A stretch of 64,000 bases of DNA from assembly GCA_037013685.1 (NCBI GenBank), contig CM072891.1, forward strand, positions 13,678,501 to 13,742,500, read 5' to 3'. A program made the translations under genes and the position numbers. The notes below the pieces were generated by a model, which ran no database searches, was not told the DNA's origin, and was given only the letters and a program-made list of their open reading frames with translations. The stretch's first letter is position 1, and each line of letters starts with the position of its first letter. Positions 12,351-24,481 of this stretch are shown in pieces. The DNA comes from Acridotheres tristis (lineage: Eukaryota; Chordata; Aves; Passeriformes; Sturnidae).

Positions 12351-12495
12351 AAAAAAAAAAAAAGCCCAACCAAAAACAAAAACAAAAACAAAAACAAAAA
12401 CAAAAACAAAAACAAAAACAAAAACAAAAACAAAAACAAAACAACAAAACCCAAACCATTAAACAAAAAAAACCCAAACAACAACAAAAAAACCA
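12351..12495. repeat. A-rich tract with (CAAAAA)n hexanucleotide repeat
   Basis: A run of about 14 A is followed by about 11.5 perfect copies of CAAAAA (12371-12441) and then degenerate CAAA/CAACAA sequence. It looks like a decayed poly(A)-type simple repeat. The Lys/Gln/Asn-rich frame through it is an artefact. Confidence 0.95.
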
Positions 12496-12829
12496 GAAAG
12501 CTGGTAACTTTTGATTTTCTTTACCTCATGGAAATGCATCTATTTACTTTCTGTTCAAAATTACTTTAAAATTTGAATCAGGAAAAAAACAATGAGGACA
12601 ATTCCCCAGAATTGAAGTGTGTGTAAGCCAGTAAAGTATGTATATGTACTAAACTGGGGTCCTCTGACTGAGTCCCCTGGCTTCCCACCAAGTAAGTCAC
12701 CTGCAGACCCTGCTATGAATTGTTGTGTCCTCCATCTCCTGAGAAGAAAAGCCTGAGAGAACATAGGACAATGGCCTAAACAATAATGGTTGGCCTGGGT
12801 TAGTCTCCAAATCTTCTATTTCTAGAGTG

Positions 12830-13120
12830 GAAGAGACTTAGGAAAAAAAGCTAGTGACAGGATCAAAACACCAAGAGGTATTTCTTCATCCAGCCTAGAG
12901 TTAAGCTACGGAATTCTTTGTCACAGGATGTTTGGATATAAATAATGTACTTACAAGAGGCTAAATTAAAGGGGAAAAATAATTTAGAGCTGTTAAACAC
13001 AAGGATATTAAATTGCTGGAAGTCTGGAAATATGTGCTTGAAATCTGCCTTGTTTGTCCTTTCCTAAGCATCCATTATGTAGGTCTCAGAGGGGCCAGAA
13101 TAGGTGAACCTTTGTTCAGC
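12830..13120 (+). mobile_element. Ancient CR1-like (CR1/L3 clade) LINE, 3' end of ORF2 plus 3' UTR
   Basis: In the frame starting at 12876, 19 codons read RYFFIQPRVKLRNSLSQDV. This matches the C-terminal motif of non-LTR ORF2 proteins of the CR1/jockey group, in which an FFxxRVxxxWNxLPxxVV-like string is typical; here the W is replaced by R. The DNA that follows keeps the order I recall for the 3' region of amniote CR1/L3 elements: a CTGGAAGTCTGG-like block (13017-13028), a CCTTGTTTGTCCTTTCC block, then a GGTGAACCTTTGTTCAG block near 13102-13118 that corresponds to the family's usual GATGGACCTTTGGTCTGACC ending. The copy is strongly diverged with several indels, so it is an old, dead insertion. 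It gives the best evidence in the window for an amniote origin. Confidence 0.75.
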
Positions 13121-16100
13121 TGCTGTGCTGAAGGACCACACAGTCCTGTGCATGTTTAGATGATTTGCATTTCAGCCCATATTGCTCCTTTAGAGGGCCT
13201 TACTATCATCCAAAGCTTATTGCTTTCTCCTTCTCTTGCCAGTCCTGGCTTCCCTCTGGCTAATGAGGGAGCACCAGATACCTGTGTGCCTGCCCTGATG
13301 GCCAACAGAAGGTGTTAAGCCTCTGCCTCCATAATCCTCTGAGGTGAAAGTGAGGGGTACAAAGTCGAGCGTGCTGTGCCTCTCTCACAGCTGTCTGCGA
13401 TCTCCTGCTCCCCTCTGACAGATGGGAAATACCCTCCAGCAAAATTGAGAGGAGCCCTGTTTATTTTGGGACTGCAGATTACTGTCAAACATGAAGAGAG
13501 ACAATTATTTCCATTGTGGAAAATGTGGTATTAGTGAGTGAGCAGTCCCCTCCACCTCGCCTTTGTGTTTTGCCTTTCTCTAAGGAAGGTTTCCTTTCTT
13601 TTTGCAGCACAGGCTTGAATTAAGTGGGCAGAAAAGAATTTAAATACAAATATTTGTAAACTAAGTGGTTTTCCCGAACAAAGTAGATCCAGATGACAGT
13701 CTGCTGGCTGTAGCATCTCGGTGCCTGTCATACCATTGCCCCTTTTTTTGGCAGCTGGGTACCAGAGGAAGCATCCCAAGGGGCAGAGCCAGCAGCACCC
13801 ACTGCTGGGGGACAGCACACTTGGAGTGTGCCCAGTGGCAGGGTGGGGGAGACAGGGCATTTTGGGCTGCTGTCTGTCTTATACAAAGTTGTATTCCAAG
13901 TGCCAAAATGCCACACTTGAAGGCCACGAGGACTGTGGTAAAGCTGATGACAGAGAGACTGAAGGTGCAGAAGATGCTACAAAGGTGCAGAAGAAGACCT
14001 TGCTGGTGTCTGATTGATTTGTCAGGGGTCAAATAGACCCTGGCAGTAGTGCAGGAATATGAGGAGCAGTGTGGATGAGCAGCTTCTGAGGCAGCATGAG
14101 CTCTAGACAGCTCTCATAGTTCATCAGGTCATGAGAGCAGGGCAAGATTTTTCTTGCAAAATCTTTTCTTGCCAGAAAAAAAAATTGTTTGCCATATCCT
14201 AAACCATCGGAGGGATTTGGTTACAGCTTAATTAGGAGAATTTTCTCACGTCTCAGAAGGTCAAAATTGAGGTGGGTGTGCTCTCTTGAGAATGGCCAGC
14301 AGCTAAAGCCTTCTCTGGGACCAGAGGTGATCCAGACCCAGACCCCTTGCTCAGAGTATGTCTAAGAAGTCCCCACCTTTATCCAAACCTTGATGCATGG
14401 ATACTTGTGTTTGCATTGTTTTTCATGGAAAAGATTCAAACAAGCTCTAGTCCATCCCAAAGAGAACACAGAAGAAAAATATTGGAAGTGCAGGATGAAA
14501 AATGCACTTTTTGCCCATCAGTATGAATTATTATCCCAAGATTTTACTTGCTAACATGATTTCTGCCTCATGTTGCTCAGCTCCCACAGCTCACCCCTGC
14601 AGTCATGGGATCTGACCAGTGCAGGTTTGCAGGGCAGTGCTGCACCCTTCGGCTGCTGCTGAGCTCCATGTGCCAGATGCCAGGAGAGTGCCAGGTTCAG
14701 CTCTGCTAGATGTTATTTTTCATTCTTAATAGTGTCCTGACGCCCTTTTTGCTTTCCATTGCTCATTTGGGGGAACAACTGTACTGCCAAGGTCTGTTCA
14801 CTTGTTCTGTTTTTTTCTGCAAGGGCCTGAAATGTCCTTTTTCTATTTGTTCTCCAAAATAAAGCATCTCTGAAAAAAGGCACATACCAGATTTTCACCC
14901 TCCCTGTGTCTTAACCACAAATGTCTGACTCCTGACAGTTTCTCTGCTGTTAACTCGGCCTGCTCACACTCTCTTGTCTGTCTGTACAGTGGTGACAGGA
15001 CTTGCTGGGAAGGAAGGAAGAAAAACTCCTGGTACAGGAGTAGCATGGAGCAACGAGCAGTTCTCCAGGACGTCAGGACAGCCATCCTCATCGACAGAGA
15101 GGCTGATCCTGGACCCTGTCCCCCGATCTCTGTGAAATATATCCCACATTAAATCGCCCATCACGTTACTGAAGGGGGCACTGATGTATTTGATTAGTAA
15201 GGAAGCTCTGAAGGAACCCATCTGTCTTAGCATTTGGACGGATATTTATCTCTTTCATGGGTTTCTTTTGTCCAAAGGAATCGTTTACTCTGATGTGAAA
15301 TAATGCAAGATCTGGTCTCTTTGGGGATTTCAGCAGGAAGCTATCCTCCCTAAGCCTCATTTTAATCTCCTGTTGTCGTAAATCAGGAATAACCGCAAGA
15401 AAGTCAGTAAAATTAAGCTTGTGAAAACTGATGTACGAAACTCAGGGCCTCTGATCTCCAGCAGCAATGGAAATGAACTCACTCCCTGAATCTCTTCTCC
15501 CTCTGGATGCAGATACTGCTGGTATTTCAAGACACTCAGATATGGCTCTGAACATTGTATGTGTGAACACTGTGCCACTTTGGAAAGTGGCTTCTCACAT
15601 GATTTTACTGACCAGGTAGAAGGAAATATCAGAACTCCTAGGGAAAAAAATCTCCTTCTGGGGTAGGCTCAGGTTGGATCAATGCAAACAAGAAATTCTG
15701 GTTGTGTAGAAGATCTTTCAAACCTACTCTTATCCCAACCAAGCTGCTGCCACACACTTCCTGATCACATCAATTGAAATGATGAGTATAGAACAGATGG
15801 AAAAGGGAAATCTAAAGAATATTTCTGTGATATCAGAGCAGCCTGTTTCTAAAACTTGTGTGACCACAGGAGCCCCAGGAAACAATTCTTTTTCTTTTGT
15901 TCTGCTTACCCAGCAGATAAAGTCAGGAAAAATATTTTTACAATTTCTTCTCATTCAAATGGCTAAAATCTGAGCTTAGTTCCTTTCCTGATTCAGATAA
16001 ATGGAATGGATTCTGATTAAAAGCCTTGTTTAATTGGAACTGCAAAAATAAGAAAATATTTTGCCATGCTGAAAATACGAATTTAAAGATAGATTTTCAA

Positions 16101-19100
16101 CAATCTGACTTGCAAGATGCCATTTTTAAATTCATTTCCCATCAACATCTTATTTGTGTCAGACAGTATGAACGGTCTGTTCACTTTCATAGTTTGGGGA
16201 GATGCTGAGATTTCAGACCATGCAGGAAATACCAATTAATGCCATTCCTTCTTGAAATTCCCATGCTTTCACATTAAGATTTGGCATGAGACCAGGTTTA
16301 AGAGTGAAACACTGCCTGTCTGTCAAAGTTTTATGGTTCTTCCAGTGATGTCTGGGCACCTTATTGTTTTTGTTAAAGTTTCAGAGATATAGAGAAATGA
16401 CCTTTCTGCTTTCACAACTTGTATAAATAAAGAGGCAGACCTGGATGATGGTAAGGTAAAATTTCACTTTGTGAGAAATTCTGACATTTAAAACTGAGAT
16501 ATCATTCTGAGTGAATGTGAAAAGACAGTCTTCATGTATTTCCCTGGGTATAAAATGTTGAAACATTTCAATTTGTTGCTGTCAATGCATCATCTGCTGC
16601 TGGTAAGGAACTGTTTTTATAGCATCAAAACATGCAGCAGTATGTTAAACATGACACCTGGTATATCCAGGAATATTTCATATACTTTGCAAATGACAAT
16701 GAAACTAGCCAAAGCATTGAACATACTTTTCAAAATAAAGCAAAGGATGGGGAGCCATGGGAGCAGTAATCACTGTGCTGAGTCTCAGCTCGACCTCTCT
16801 GGTGATAAACAGGACAAGGACCCCTCTGCTGTGTCCTGAGTCCTTCTTGAAATGCCAAAAAGTGATGGTAAAGTCTGGCTCTTCACAGGAGATCCTGCTG
16901 CTTACTGAGCATTAGTGTAACAATAACAGCCCAGCCTTGCTCCATCCCATGACACTGGACACTGGCTCTTTGCACCCTTTCTAAAAACCAGCCCCTTTTG
17001 CAGAGTTTGCTGCTCTGGAGAAGAGGGGAAGTCTCAGCTGCATTTCCTGATGGAATCTCAAGATGCTGCAATGTTCAATTAATCCTAAAATACTATTTGA
17101 ATATGGGTAAGTCCTACCAACTTTTTGGTTCCCAATTATATCTGTTTTGAAAAATTCCTATATTAAGAATGGGAAAGTGGCTGGTGGCATTAATGTCTGG
17201 CAAGAGCATCTATTGATACCCATTTTAGGGTTTTATAAATCACCTGGTTTGAAACCTCCTCTTTACATCCACTTAAAATACACAGGTAGAGCAGTTGTGT
17301 TTCCCAGCATGTGCCACATGCTCCCCCTCCTGTGTCACTCAGGGGGCTGAGGTGTAAGTCACCCACACCCCTGAGCCCTGGCTCTGTGGCCCTTCCCTGA
17401 GGAGCAGGCTCTGCAGCTCTCCATCGGGCACTGCTGGGGACTGTCTCTTGTGATGGCTGTCACCAATTTGTTCCTCTCTAATTTCTTTACCCTCCCCCCT
17501 GCCCGATCATTGTACGGACATCAAGAGGCTGAGATAGACATGTTTGAATAAGACAAATGAACAAAGACATCCCCCCTGCATTTCCCACTCAATAAATTGC
17601 AGATGGGACTGAACAAACCCCCCTGGATCCAGTGTGTCATTATGTATCTGCCACTATTGCTTTCCAAGAGGAAGGATGAATATAGCTTTAAATGATTAGC
17701 TGCCTTATGTACTACCATGTCTCAAAGCAACAGGGGGGTAACACAGGCAAATAACTACACAGCAAGGAAGTACATGAGGGCTGAGCATTCAGGACTCTCT
17801 AACAACTGTGGTTTCTTTATAAAGAGCATTAAAGATGGTTTTAATGTACTGTATACGATGCAACAGATGCAGGATGCCTCTGGCAAAACTCCTCTGGTCC
17901 AAAGCTGACTGAAGACAGTTTGATGATTTGCAGGGAGCTACAGATCCCAGAAGGGGAATAGTACATACCTGTCAGCTGGTAATCAAAGCTCAAACTGGCC
18001 TTGGAGAATCTTAATTAGTACTGACATCAACACAATTCTGTGAGCTTGGGAACAGACAGAATTTGGTGCCTTTGCCCTGTTCTCTTCTAGCCCATTCTCA
18101 GTCTGAATTTGGGGGCCAGCTCACTCTGGTGTGTGCACATGCCTCTGACACCACTTGGTGCAGTATTCCTGTCTCCAGGCTGAGCAGGAGCAAACAGCAG
18201 TGCTGGCTCCTGTCTATTCCTGCTACCAAAGGTGACTGTAGTGACTTCAATGTGGCAATGACATTGATAAATGCAGGGCAAGACCATGCTCAAGGGACAA
18301 CAAAATATATCCTAGCAAGATCAAGAAGGACATGGAATGTAAAGCAAGAGGTTACAGTCTGTCATCTCCCAGAAATACAAGGATGCTTCAACCTCAGAGG
18401 GTTTATATCAATTAGGAATGGATTTAGACTGAGTCTTCAAATCCAAACTATGACGTGGATCTCCTGTCCCTTTCCTTTCTGTAGTGAGATCTGCAAACAC
18501 CCCTTTCCTTTATAAGGACTTCAGAATTCAAACTTCTATTACATATTGTGATGACTGTGATGATTGCCTTCATAAATAAATGGCCTTATTTGATTTAATC
18601 TCCCAGTGGACATTCCATCTATAGCTTGTCTTGTCTTCTTTCTCTCCCTGCTGCCTATGCCAATTCCTCCATATGATCTGGCTACTTAAACCTTCCCAAG
18701 CTCCCGTAACATATTCACCAGAGACAGAGCAGGCACTGCAGGAGGAAAATGAGAGTTTCACTTCATGTTGCTCAGAGGGAGCTGTGAACAGAGGAAGTAT
18801 CTCTCTGGGATTGAGATGAGCCCATGCCTTGCACACTCTCTTCCTGATTTGGATCCAAAGCTGGATTTCCCCACAGATCTGCAGCTATGTTAGTGGGGTG
18901 CTCAGGAATTTAAAGAAAACTATAATGTCCATCTTTGGGCCCAGCTTCAAGGTTCCCTTAAGTCTTGGGAGAAGATGAAAGTATTCCTACCTCCAGTTTT
19001 CTCTATACAACATGTTCTCCATACTCCCAGCCTCTTTTAAGAAAGACTGAAGGCAGAAGAAACTTAACTGTGAAGCCTCCAGCAGTACCAGAAGAAAGGA

Positions 19101-19532
19101 AAAGGAATTTTTTTCTGCTCGCTTTGTTAGAACTAGAAGAACAAGCACTCTCCTGCATACAGTTTGGCAACAGTGAGGGAGCCTGCTAACACCCTCACAT
19201 CTGTGAGGGGCAGACCTTCACACAAATTTCAAGCTGATGCACTGTGACATGGTGCCAGTTCTGAAGATGGCTGGACATGTCTGATCTTTGCCAGCACTGG
19301 TGGGTCTTTCAAGTGCACTTAGTAGAGCCTGGTGGAGCTCCAAAACTGGACTGGGTGTGCTTGGTTGATCAGGACTTGATTTCTCAACACAATCAATGGG
19401 ATGCTCATGGGATGGAGAGTGAAGAAGAGAATTGTACTTGGTGCAACTGGAGTTTTTCCAAATCCCCTACTATGTGAAGACTGAATTTTGATTTATTTTC
19501 AGACATTTCCCCAAAAAAATCCCAACAACAAC
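13121..19532. other. Non-coding unique sequence
   Basis: No gene is supported. Between 13665 and 14036 frames of 98-123 codons are open on both strands at once, which argues against any one of them. A short repeat of AAGGTGCAGAAGA occurs twice near 13962 and 13982. On the minus strand 14964-15360 stays open in two overlapping frames with a protein-like mix of residues but no recognised motif. An 8-bp inverted repeat (GCTCTCAT/ATGAGAGC) lies at 14110-14138. Confidence 0.5.
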
Positions 19533-19560
19533 TAAAAAAAAAAATAATTAAAAAAAAAAG
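19533..19560. repeat. Poly(A)-rich tract
   Basis: Two runs of about ten A are separated by TAATT and preceded by CCCAACAACAACT. It could be the decayed tail of a retroposed sequence, but I recognise no element upstream. Confidence 0.8.
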
Positions 19561-19679
19561 TTGGAAAGCTGTGCCTGCCTTGAAAGAAGAGACAACCAGA
19601 ATTTATTTTTGTTTCAGAGAGGTAAATAAGTAGAGTGAATTCAGCAGTCATCTGGCTAGGAGTAACCAAAATTCCACAA

Positions 19680-19693
19680 GCCCCATATGGGGC
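19680..19693. repeat. Perfect 14-bp palindrome
   Basis: GCCCCATATGGGGC is perfectly self-complementary with a central NdeI-type CATATG. It may be a dimeric transcription-factor site or chance. Confidence 0.85.
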
Positions 19694-22600
19694 ATATGAA
19701 AATGTCCATTTGTCTGGAAACCATAACAGCCCAGCTAGTGCCAGGGGGGACAAATATCCAAGAGCAGTTTCCAGACAGGAGATGACATTGTCCCCAGGGC
19801 TCCCATTGTTCCACAAATACGGCAGCTGGGCTGCTCTGGGAGCAACATGGTATCCAGGACAATGCAGTGGGGTTTGTCCCAGCATCCCATGCTGGTTTGC
19901 ATCCTCCTGCCCCTGCAGTTTGGACTCCCCAGCAGCCCTCCTGTCAGCACAGCAGCACTGTCGGTCACAGGACACAGCCACACATGTTCATGGCTCTGAG
20001 CACAAGGGTGGGTTACACACACAGTAGCCTGGGAACCTCTATCACAGAGGTCTTTGCATTTGCAAGGAAGCAGATCCAACCAGCCTGGAAATCACAACCA
20101 TCAGATGTCATCCCTGAAGCTGCCAAGGGTATGGACAGTCTTGGAGCAACTTTTCTCCTCTCTGTTTGAACCTAAAACTTATGGCAAAGCATTTTTTACC
20201 AAATTCTCCCAAACTCACTAATGGCCAGGACTGGGTTCTGGGCTGACACTGCCAGTGGTTCATGATGCATTTACTGGTGCTCCATGGAGGATGTGCAGGT
20301 CACTCCCTTGGCCAGACCTCTTCATTCTTTCTACATACCAGCTTGCATGCAGAAGCATCTATAAAGACAGTAAATATTTTCCTCATGTTGCCAGTTGAAT
20401 AACTTCAGGATGGCCTGAGGAGAGTGGAAAGAAGATAGTCCATGCACTGAAGGAGTGCAGTAGGGAATGGAAAGAAGTATGAGGTATTGAGATCTGATGT
20501 AAATGAGGGAACTGCTTGTAAACTCCTAAATTAGACCAATCATTCTAAATTTATAGGAATGCAAAAAAATAGTTGCATCCGTTGCTGTCTTTTGCCAACT
20601 GTAAGCTTGCCAGTGCAATTTTTAGAGTAGTGGGAGGAAGTTACATATATACTCACTTTTTGCCTCTTCGCTTTCAATCGGTGTCAAGTTTCAAGCAAAA
20701 ATACCTTTTGGTAGTGGAGGTTCATTTTCTACATTTATGGGGTACGTGCAAATCAGCTCAACAAATACTCTCATGCTTGATTAAAAGGACTTGATCACAG
20801 GCAGTTCTGCATCTGAAGGACACTTAGGCATGCATGGCCCTGATGTCCATGGCTGTCCAGCCTCTGACAGGCCATGAAGGGAGCAGTGGTTAGCAGGCCA
20901 TGTCATTTCCCACCTCCAGTCCCCTCCACAGGGGCAGCCCAGGTGCCTCCTGGAACGAGGAAGGCTGGAGTACACCTCACAATGCTGTGCCTTGTTCTGC
21001 CTGGGCAAGCATGGGCACTCTGGATTGCATGTGCTCTGCCTACACCCACAGCCACACACTTCTGCTTCCCTTCCTTGCCACTGGGGCATCCCTCACAGGA
21101 CAGCCTTCCAATAACTAGGCACTGCAGAAAGAGAATTTAAGTCTTTAGAGTTAAAGATGGAGTGCTGACTGATCAGGCCTGAAGGGTTGTAAGAATAGAG
21201 AAAATGTCACTGAAATAACAAGCCAGCACACACAGGCTATGTCCACACTCATTCCTGAAATGAGAATTCTCCATTTTCTCAAAGATCCTCAACTTCCTAC
21301 AACTCCTGCTCTTCACCAGAGAAAACCTGCCTGGCTCCCACTGCATGGGTGCTTTTGGCACTCTCTCCTGCAGGAACACCCACAGTGTGTGCCATGGCTG
21401 CACCAGCCCCACGCCCTCAGAATGGGGCACTGCAGCTGCTGCCCCTCGAGCAGGGTCTGCATTAACGTCTGGGAGTTTTTACTCACTCTGCAGGCACTCC
21501 TCAAAGAGGTGAACACCTAGATGAAATCAGAAATTTCTGCTGGTCCAAGAACTCACATTTTGTTTGATGATCTATAAATCCATACAGTTTGACAAAGGCA
21601 GTAAAAGTTTTTGTCTCAGATCTAATTTCTAGCATACAGATACTGTCACGGCAGCACTGATACCCACAATAAGACTTACAGGTTATCTAGAAACATGCAA
21701 GTGAAGCAGCCAAAAGGAGCAGCATCTGAATTCAAGGTATCCATCCGTGCTCTAGAACCTCTCTCAGAAAACTGCCCCCCATGCCACAGAAATGTCCAGT
21801 AATGTGGGATGGTCCACACAAGAGTGTGGAATTGAGGAAAGGCAAACCTTTGGAGAAAGGAAGTGCTGGAAAGAGCTCTCATCTCCCTGCTCTGGTAAAA
21901 ATTGGCACAGCCCTACAGTCATCAGAGCTGCCCATGAAGGATCACATGCCCATGCTCTGACTGAGCATAGCAAACAGAAGAAAATTATTTCACTGTTGAG
22001 AGGCACAAATTTTGCTGCCTGCACCCATCTGAGGAGAAATGTCCTTTCTAGACAGCTATTAAAACCCACAGTGGTGCCTGTAGCAAATCAGAGCATTATC
22101 TTATTCTCCTCTGGAAGCAATAAAAGGAACTTTAAACCAGCAACATCTTCATGGCTAATCCATTAATGTCCTGTTTCCCTTCCCTTAAACCCAGCTTCTT
22201 ACCTATGGCTTTACCTCTATTCAAGAAGCTGCAGCCTGCAAGACTACAAGGTGAAAGATCCCCAGCCAGAGCCCTGCTCACCAGGCACAGGTCACCCTGC
22301 TGGGGAGTGGCTCATGCCAGGGTCCAGGGCATGGCCCAGCCAAGTGCTGGACATAAAACACCAAGGATGGATTCTCCTGACTGGCTTTAGACTCCTGCAA
22401 TGTTGATATTTAGTCTGGCACTGGCTGGCTGTCCTCCCTAAGGTGTCCCTAACTGGAGAGAAACAGATGTTTCCAGGGTGTAATGCATCTCGTACAGAGA
22501 CAGAACTGCTAAATCAGTGAAGTAGATTGTGCTTCCTTTCCCCTGCTGATTGCAAGAAAACAGTTCCTACAGTCTAGAATGTGATCAGCTTGGAAAAGCA

Positions 22601-23758
22601 CTGGGCCACTGCTGAAACTGCTGAAGAGGGAAGACAATGTGTCTTGGCACTTCCAGAGTACAAGATTTGATTCCTTTCCTGGTCTGTTGCTAGTCCTACA
22701 AACCCACAGGTTTTCTTGTCCACAAGCAATCCTGACTAGTAGCTGAGTGTGAAATTATTTGAGGACAAATAAGGAACTAATGTGTCCCTTCAGCTTCCAG
22801 GTGGCCATAGGCCAGAACTTGATAATCAGGCAAAGAGAGCAGAAGTCTTAACCTTCATCCAAAGCTGAGTCCTGAGCAGTTCAGGCATATCTTTGGTTTT
22901 TAGCAGCAGCCTTCAGAAATTTATCTCTATGATTACTCATCCAAACTCACCCACCTGCTCAGATACATTCTTTAGGAGGCAGTCTTGAGTTTTCTGAGCA
23001 CATCAAAAAACAATCTGAAAAGTGATGTGTTCAGCTGTCCATATCATTTTGAGCATGTGTAACAAGATTGATACTTCTGGGGAACTCATCCACTCCAAAT
23101 TCCTGCTCCACATGCCCAAGTCCCTAACTCCTCATCAGCTACTTCTCACATGCATTGGCAGCCATTGCAGTATCCCCCGGGGGTGGGAGATAGCCAGGGT
23201 GATTTCTACAGGTCCCAAAACAGTACAAACCCTCAAGCATTGCCATGAGTTGGCTGCTTGCAACCTCTACAGCTCAACCATTTTTGTGCCCTGAGTAAAA
23301 GAGGATTAAAGGTTAATTACTAGTCTAATAAAGTAATAATGGATTTTTTGTTTCCTCTGAGGTTGCAAAATGCTTTCTGTTTCCCTGGTTACTCCACTGT
23401 CCCAATAGGAAGAGCAGAGTGTAAAAATCTCACTCTGAAACAAGGGAACTAGTGCAAGTTTTGTTTCTCACTTTATCCTCATTTCCATCCTCCAAGTCCT
23501 CATTGGAGCCAGAAAGAAGATCCAAGAGGATCTCAGATGTGTTCAAGAGCCCCATCCAGCTGACAGTGTGAGCAAAGTGCAGAGCACAGGGAAGCTTTCC
23601 ATACAGTCATGACCCTTAAGGACTACTGTGCTGATCAGAGTCATGCTAAAACCAAAATTGTCCCGTTTTCTGGGGTTTTCATCAGAAAATAATTACTTGC
23701 GTGCCAAAGTCTCCTTTTCGCATACATTTGGTATGGGATGAGTGTAGGGTGACCCTTT
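19694..23758. other. Non-coding unique sequence
   Basis: I see no supported gene, RNA or mobile element. Open frames of 60-124 codons (for example 19867-20169 and 21792-22166) overlap frames on the opposite strand and carry no motif. An 18-nt match to part of miR-1 at 20464-20481 has no hairpin. Confidence 0.55.
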
Positions 23759-24481
23759 TTGACTTTGGAGTCATATTTCCACTCTGGCTTCTCCCTGAGC
23801 TGTGCTGCCACACTGTACCCAACAGCTCTCCTGTCCCACACTGGCATTCGAGGAGATTCTGTTTCCCCACTTGGTGAATTCAGCTCCCCAGCACTGGTAT
23901 TCTGCTTTGTGATTTCTGGTGCTCATGTCACCAGAATCCACTTTCTGTCAGTGCATGAGCAGATTTATTCAGGGACTCTGTGGGACTGGTCTCCCAGCCT
24001 GCCCTGTCCTCCACAGGCACCACCCAAAAGTGTTGAGGCACATGACACATGGCTACAGACTCTTTTCTCCACGCCAGGCACCTCTCCAGTTCACAACACA
24101 ACTGGGCCCAGCCCTGGATATTCTCTAAATTCTGCTGATCTGCCAACATTCCTGCAAGCAGATGTGTTTGCTGAAGTACTTGTGAAACGCCAGCATGAGA
24201 GGATGTGGAGAAAGCCACACAGAACTCACTTGTGTTCACAGGCAGCACTTGAGCTTCCTCAGCCCTTGCTGCCACCCTCACCCTCGGGGGTCTTGTTGCC
24301 CAAAGGGGTGAGGGTCACCTGTGGCAGGTGTGGGCTGCAAGCAGAGCAGAGGGGGCTGTGTCCAGCAGGCTTGGGCAGGTGTGGGGAGCCAGGATCCCCC
24401 ATAGTGGCAGAGGGGAACAAAGCCCCCCCACCCTCTCTCGGGATGGAATTTGCACCAAAAATTCTCCTGGGTTCACCATAG
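23759..24481 (+). other. Longest open frame in the window, unlikely to be coding
   Basis: This frame is open for about 240 codons, the longest in 64 kb. The translation is rich in Pro, Ser, Leu and Gly with no domain, transmembrane segment, zinc-finger spacing or family resemblance that I can see. A 117-codon frame lies opposite it at 23928-24281. The region is GC-richer than average, which makes stop codons rarer. I treat it as a chance frame, with a small possibility of an exon or non-coding RNA. Confidence 0.15.

Noticed and set aside
12254..12514. Lys/Gln-rich frame of 86 codons.
   Set aside because: Produced by the CAAAAA repeat.
13661..14036. Frames of 98-123 codons on both strands.
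   Set aside because: Both strands are open over the same interval with no family resemblance, so there is no basis to prefer one.
20464..20481. GGAATGGAAAGAAGTATG matches 17 of 18 bases of part of mature miR-1.
   Set aside because: The mismatch falls in the seed and no complementary CATACTTCTTT-like arm lies nearby, so no precursor hairpin can form. Coincidence.
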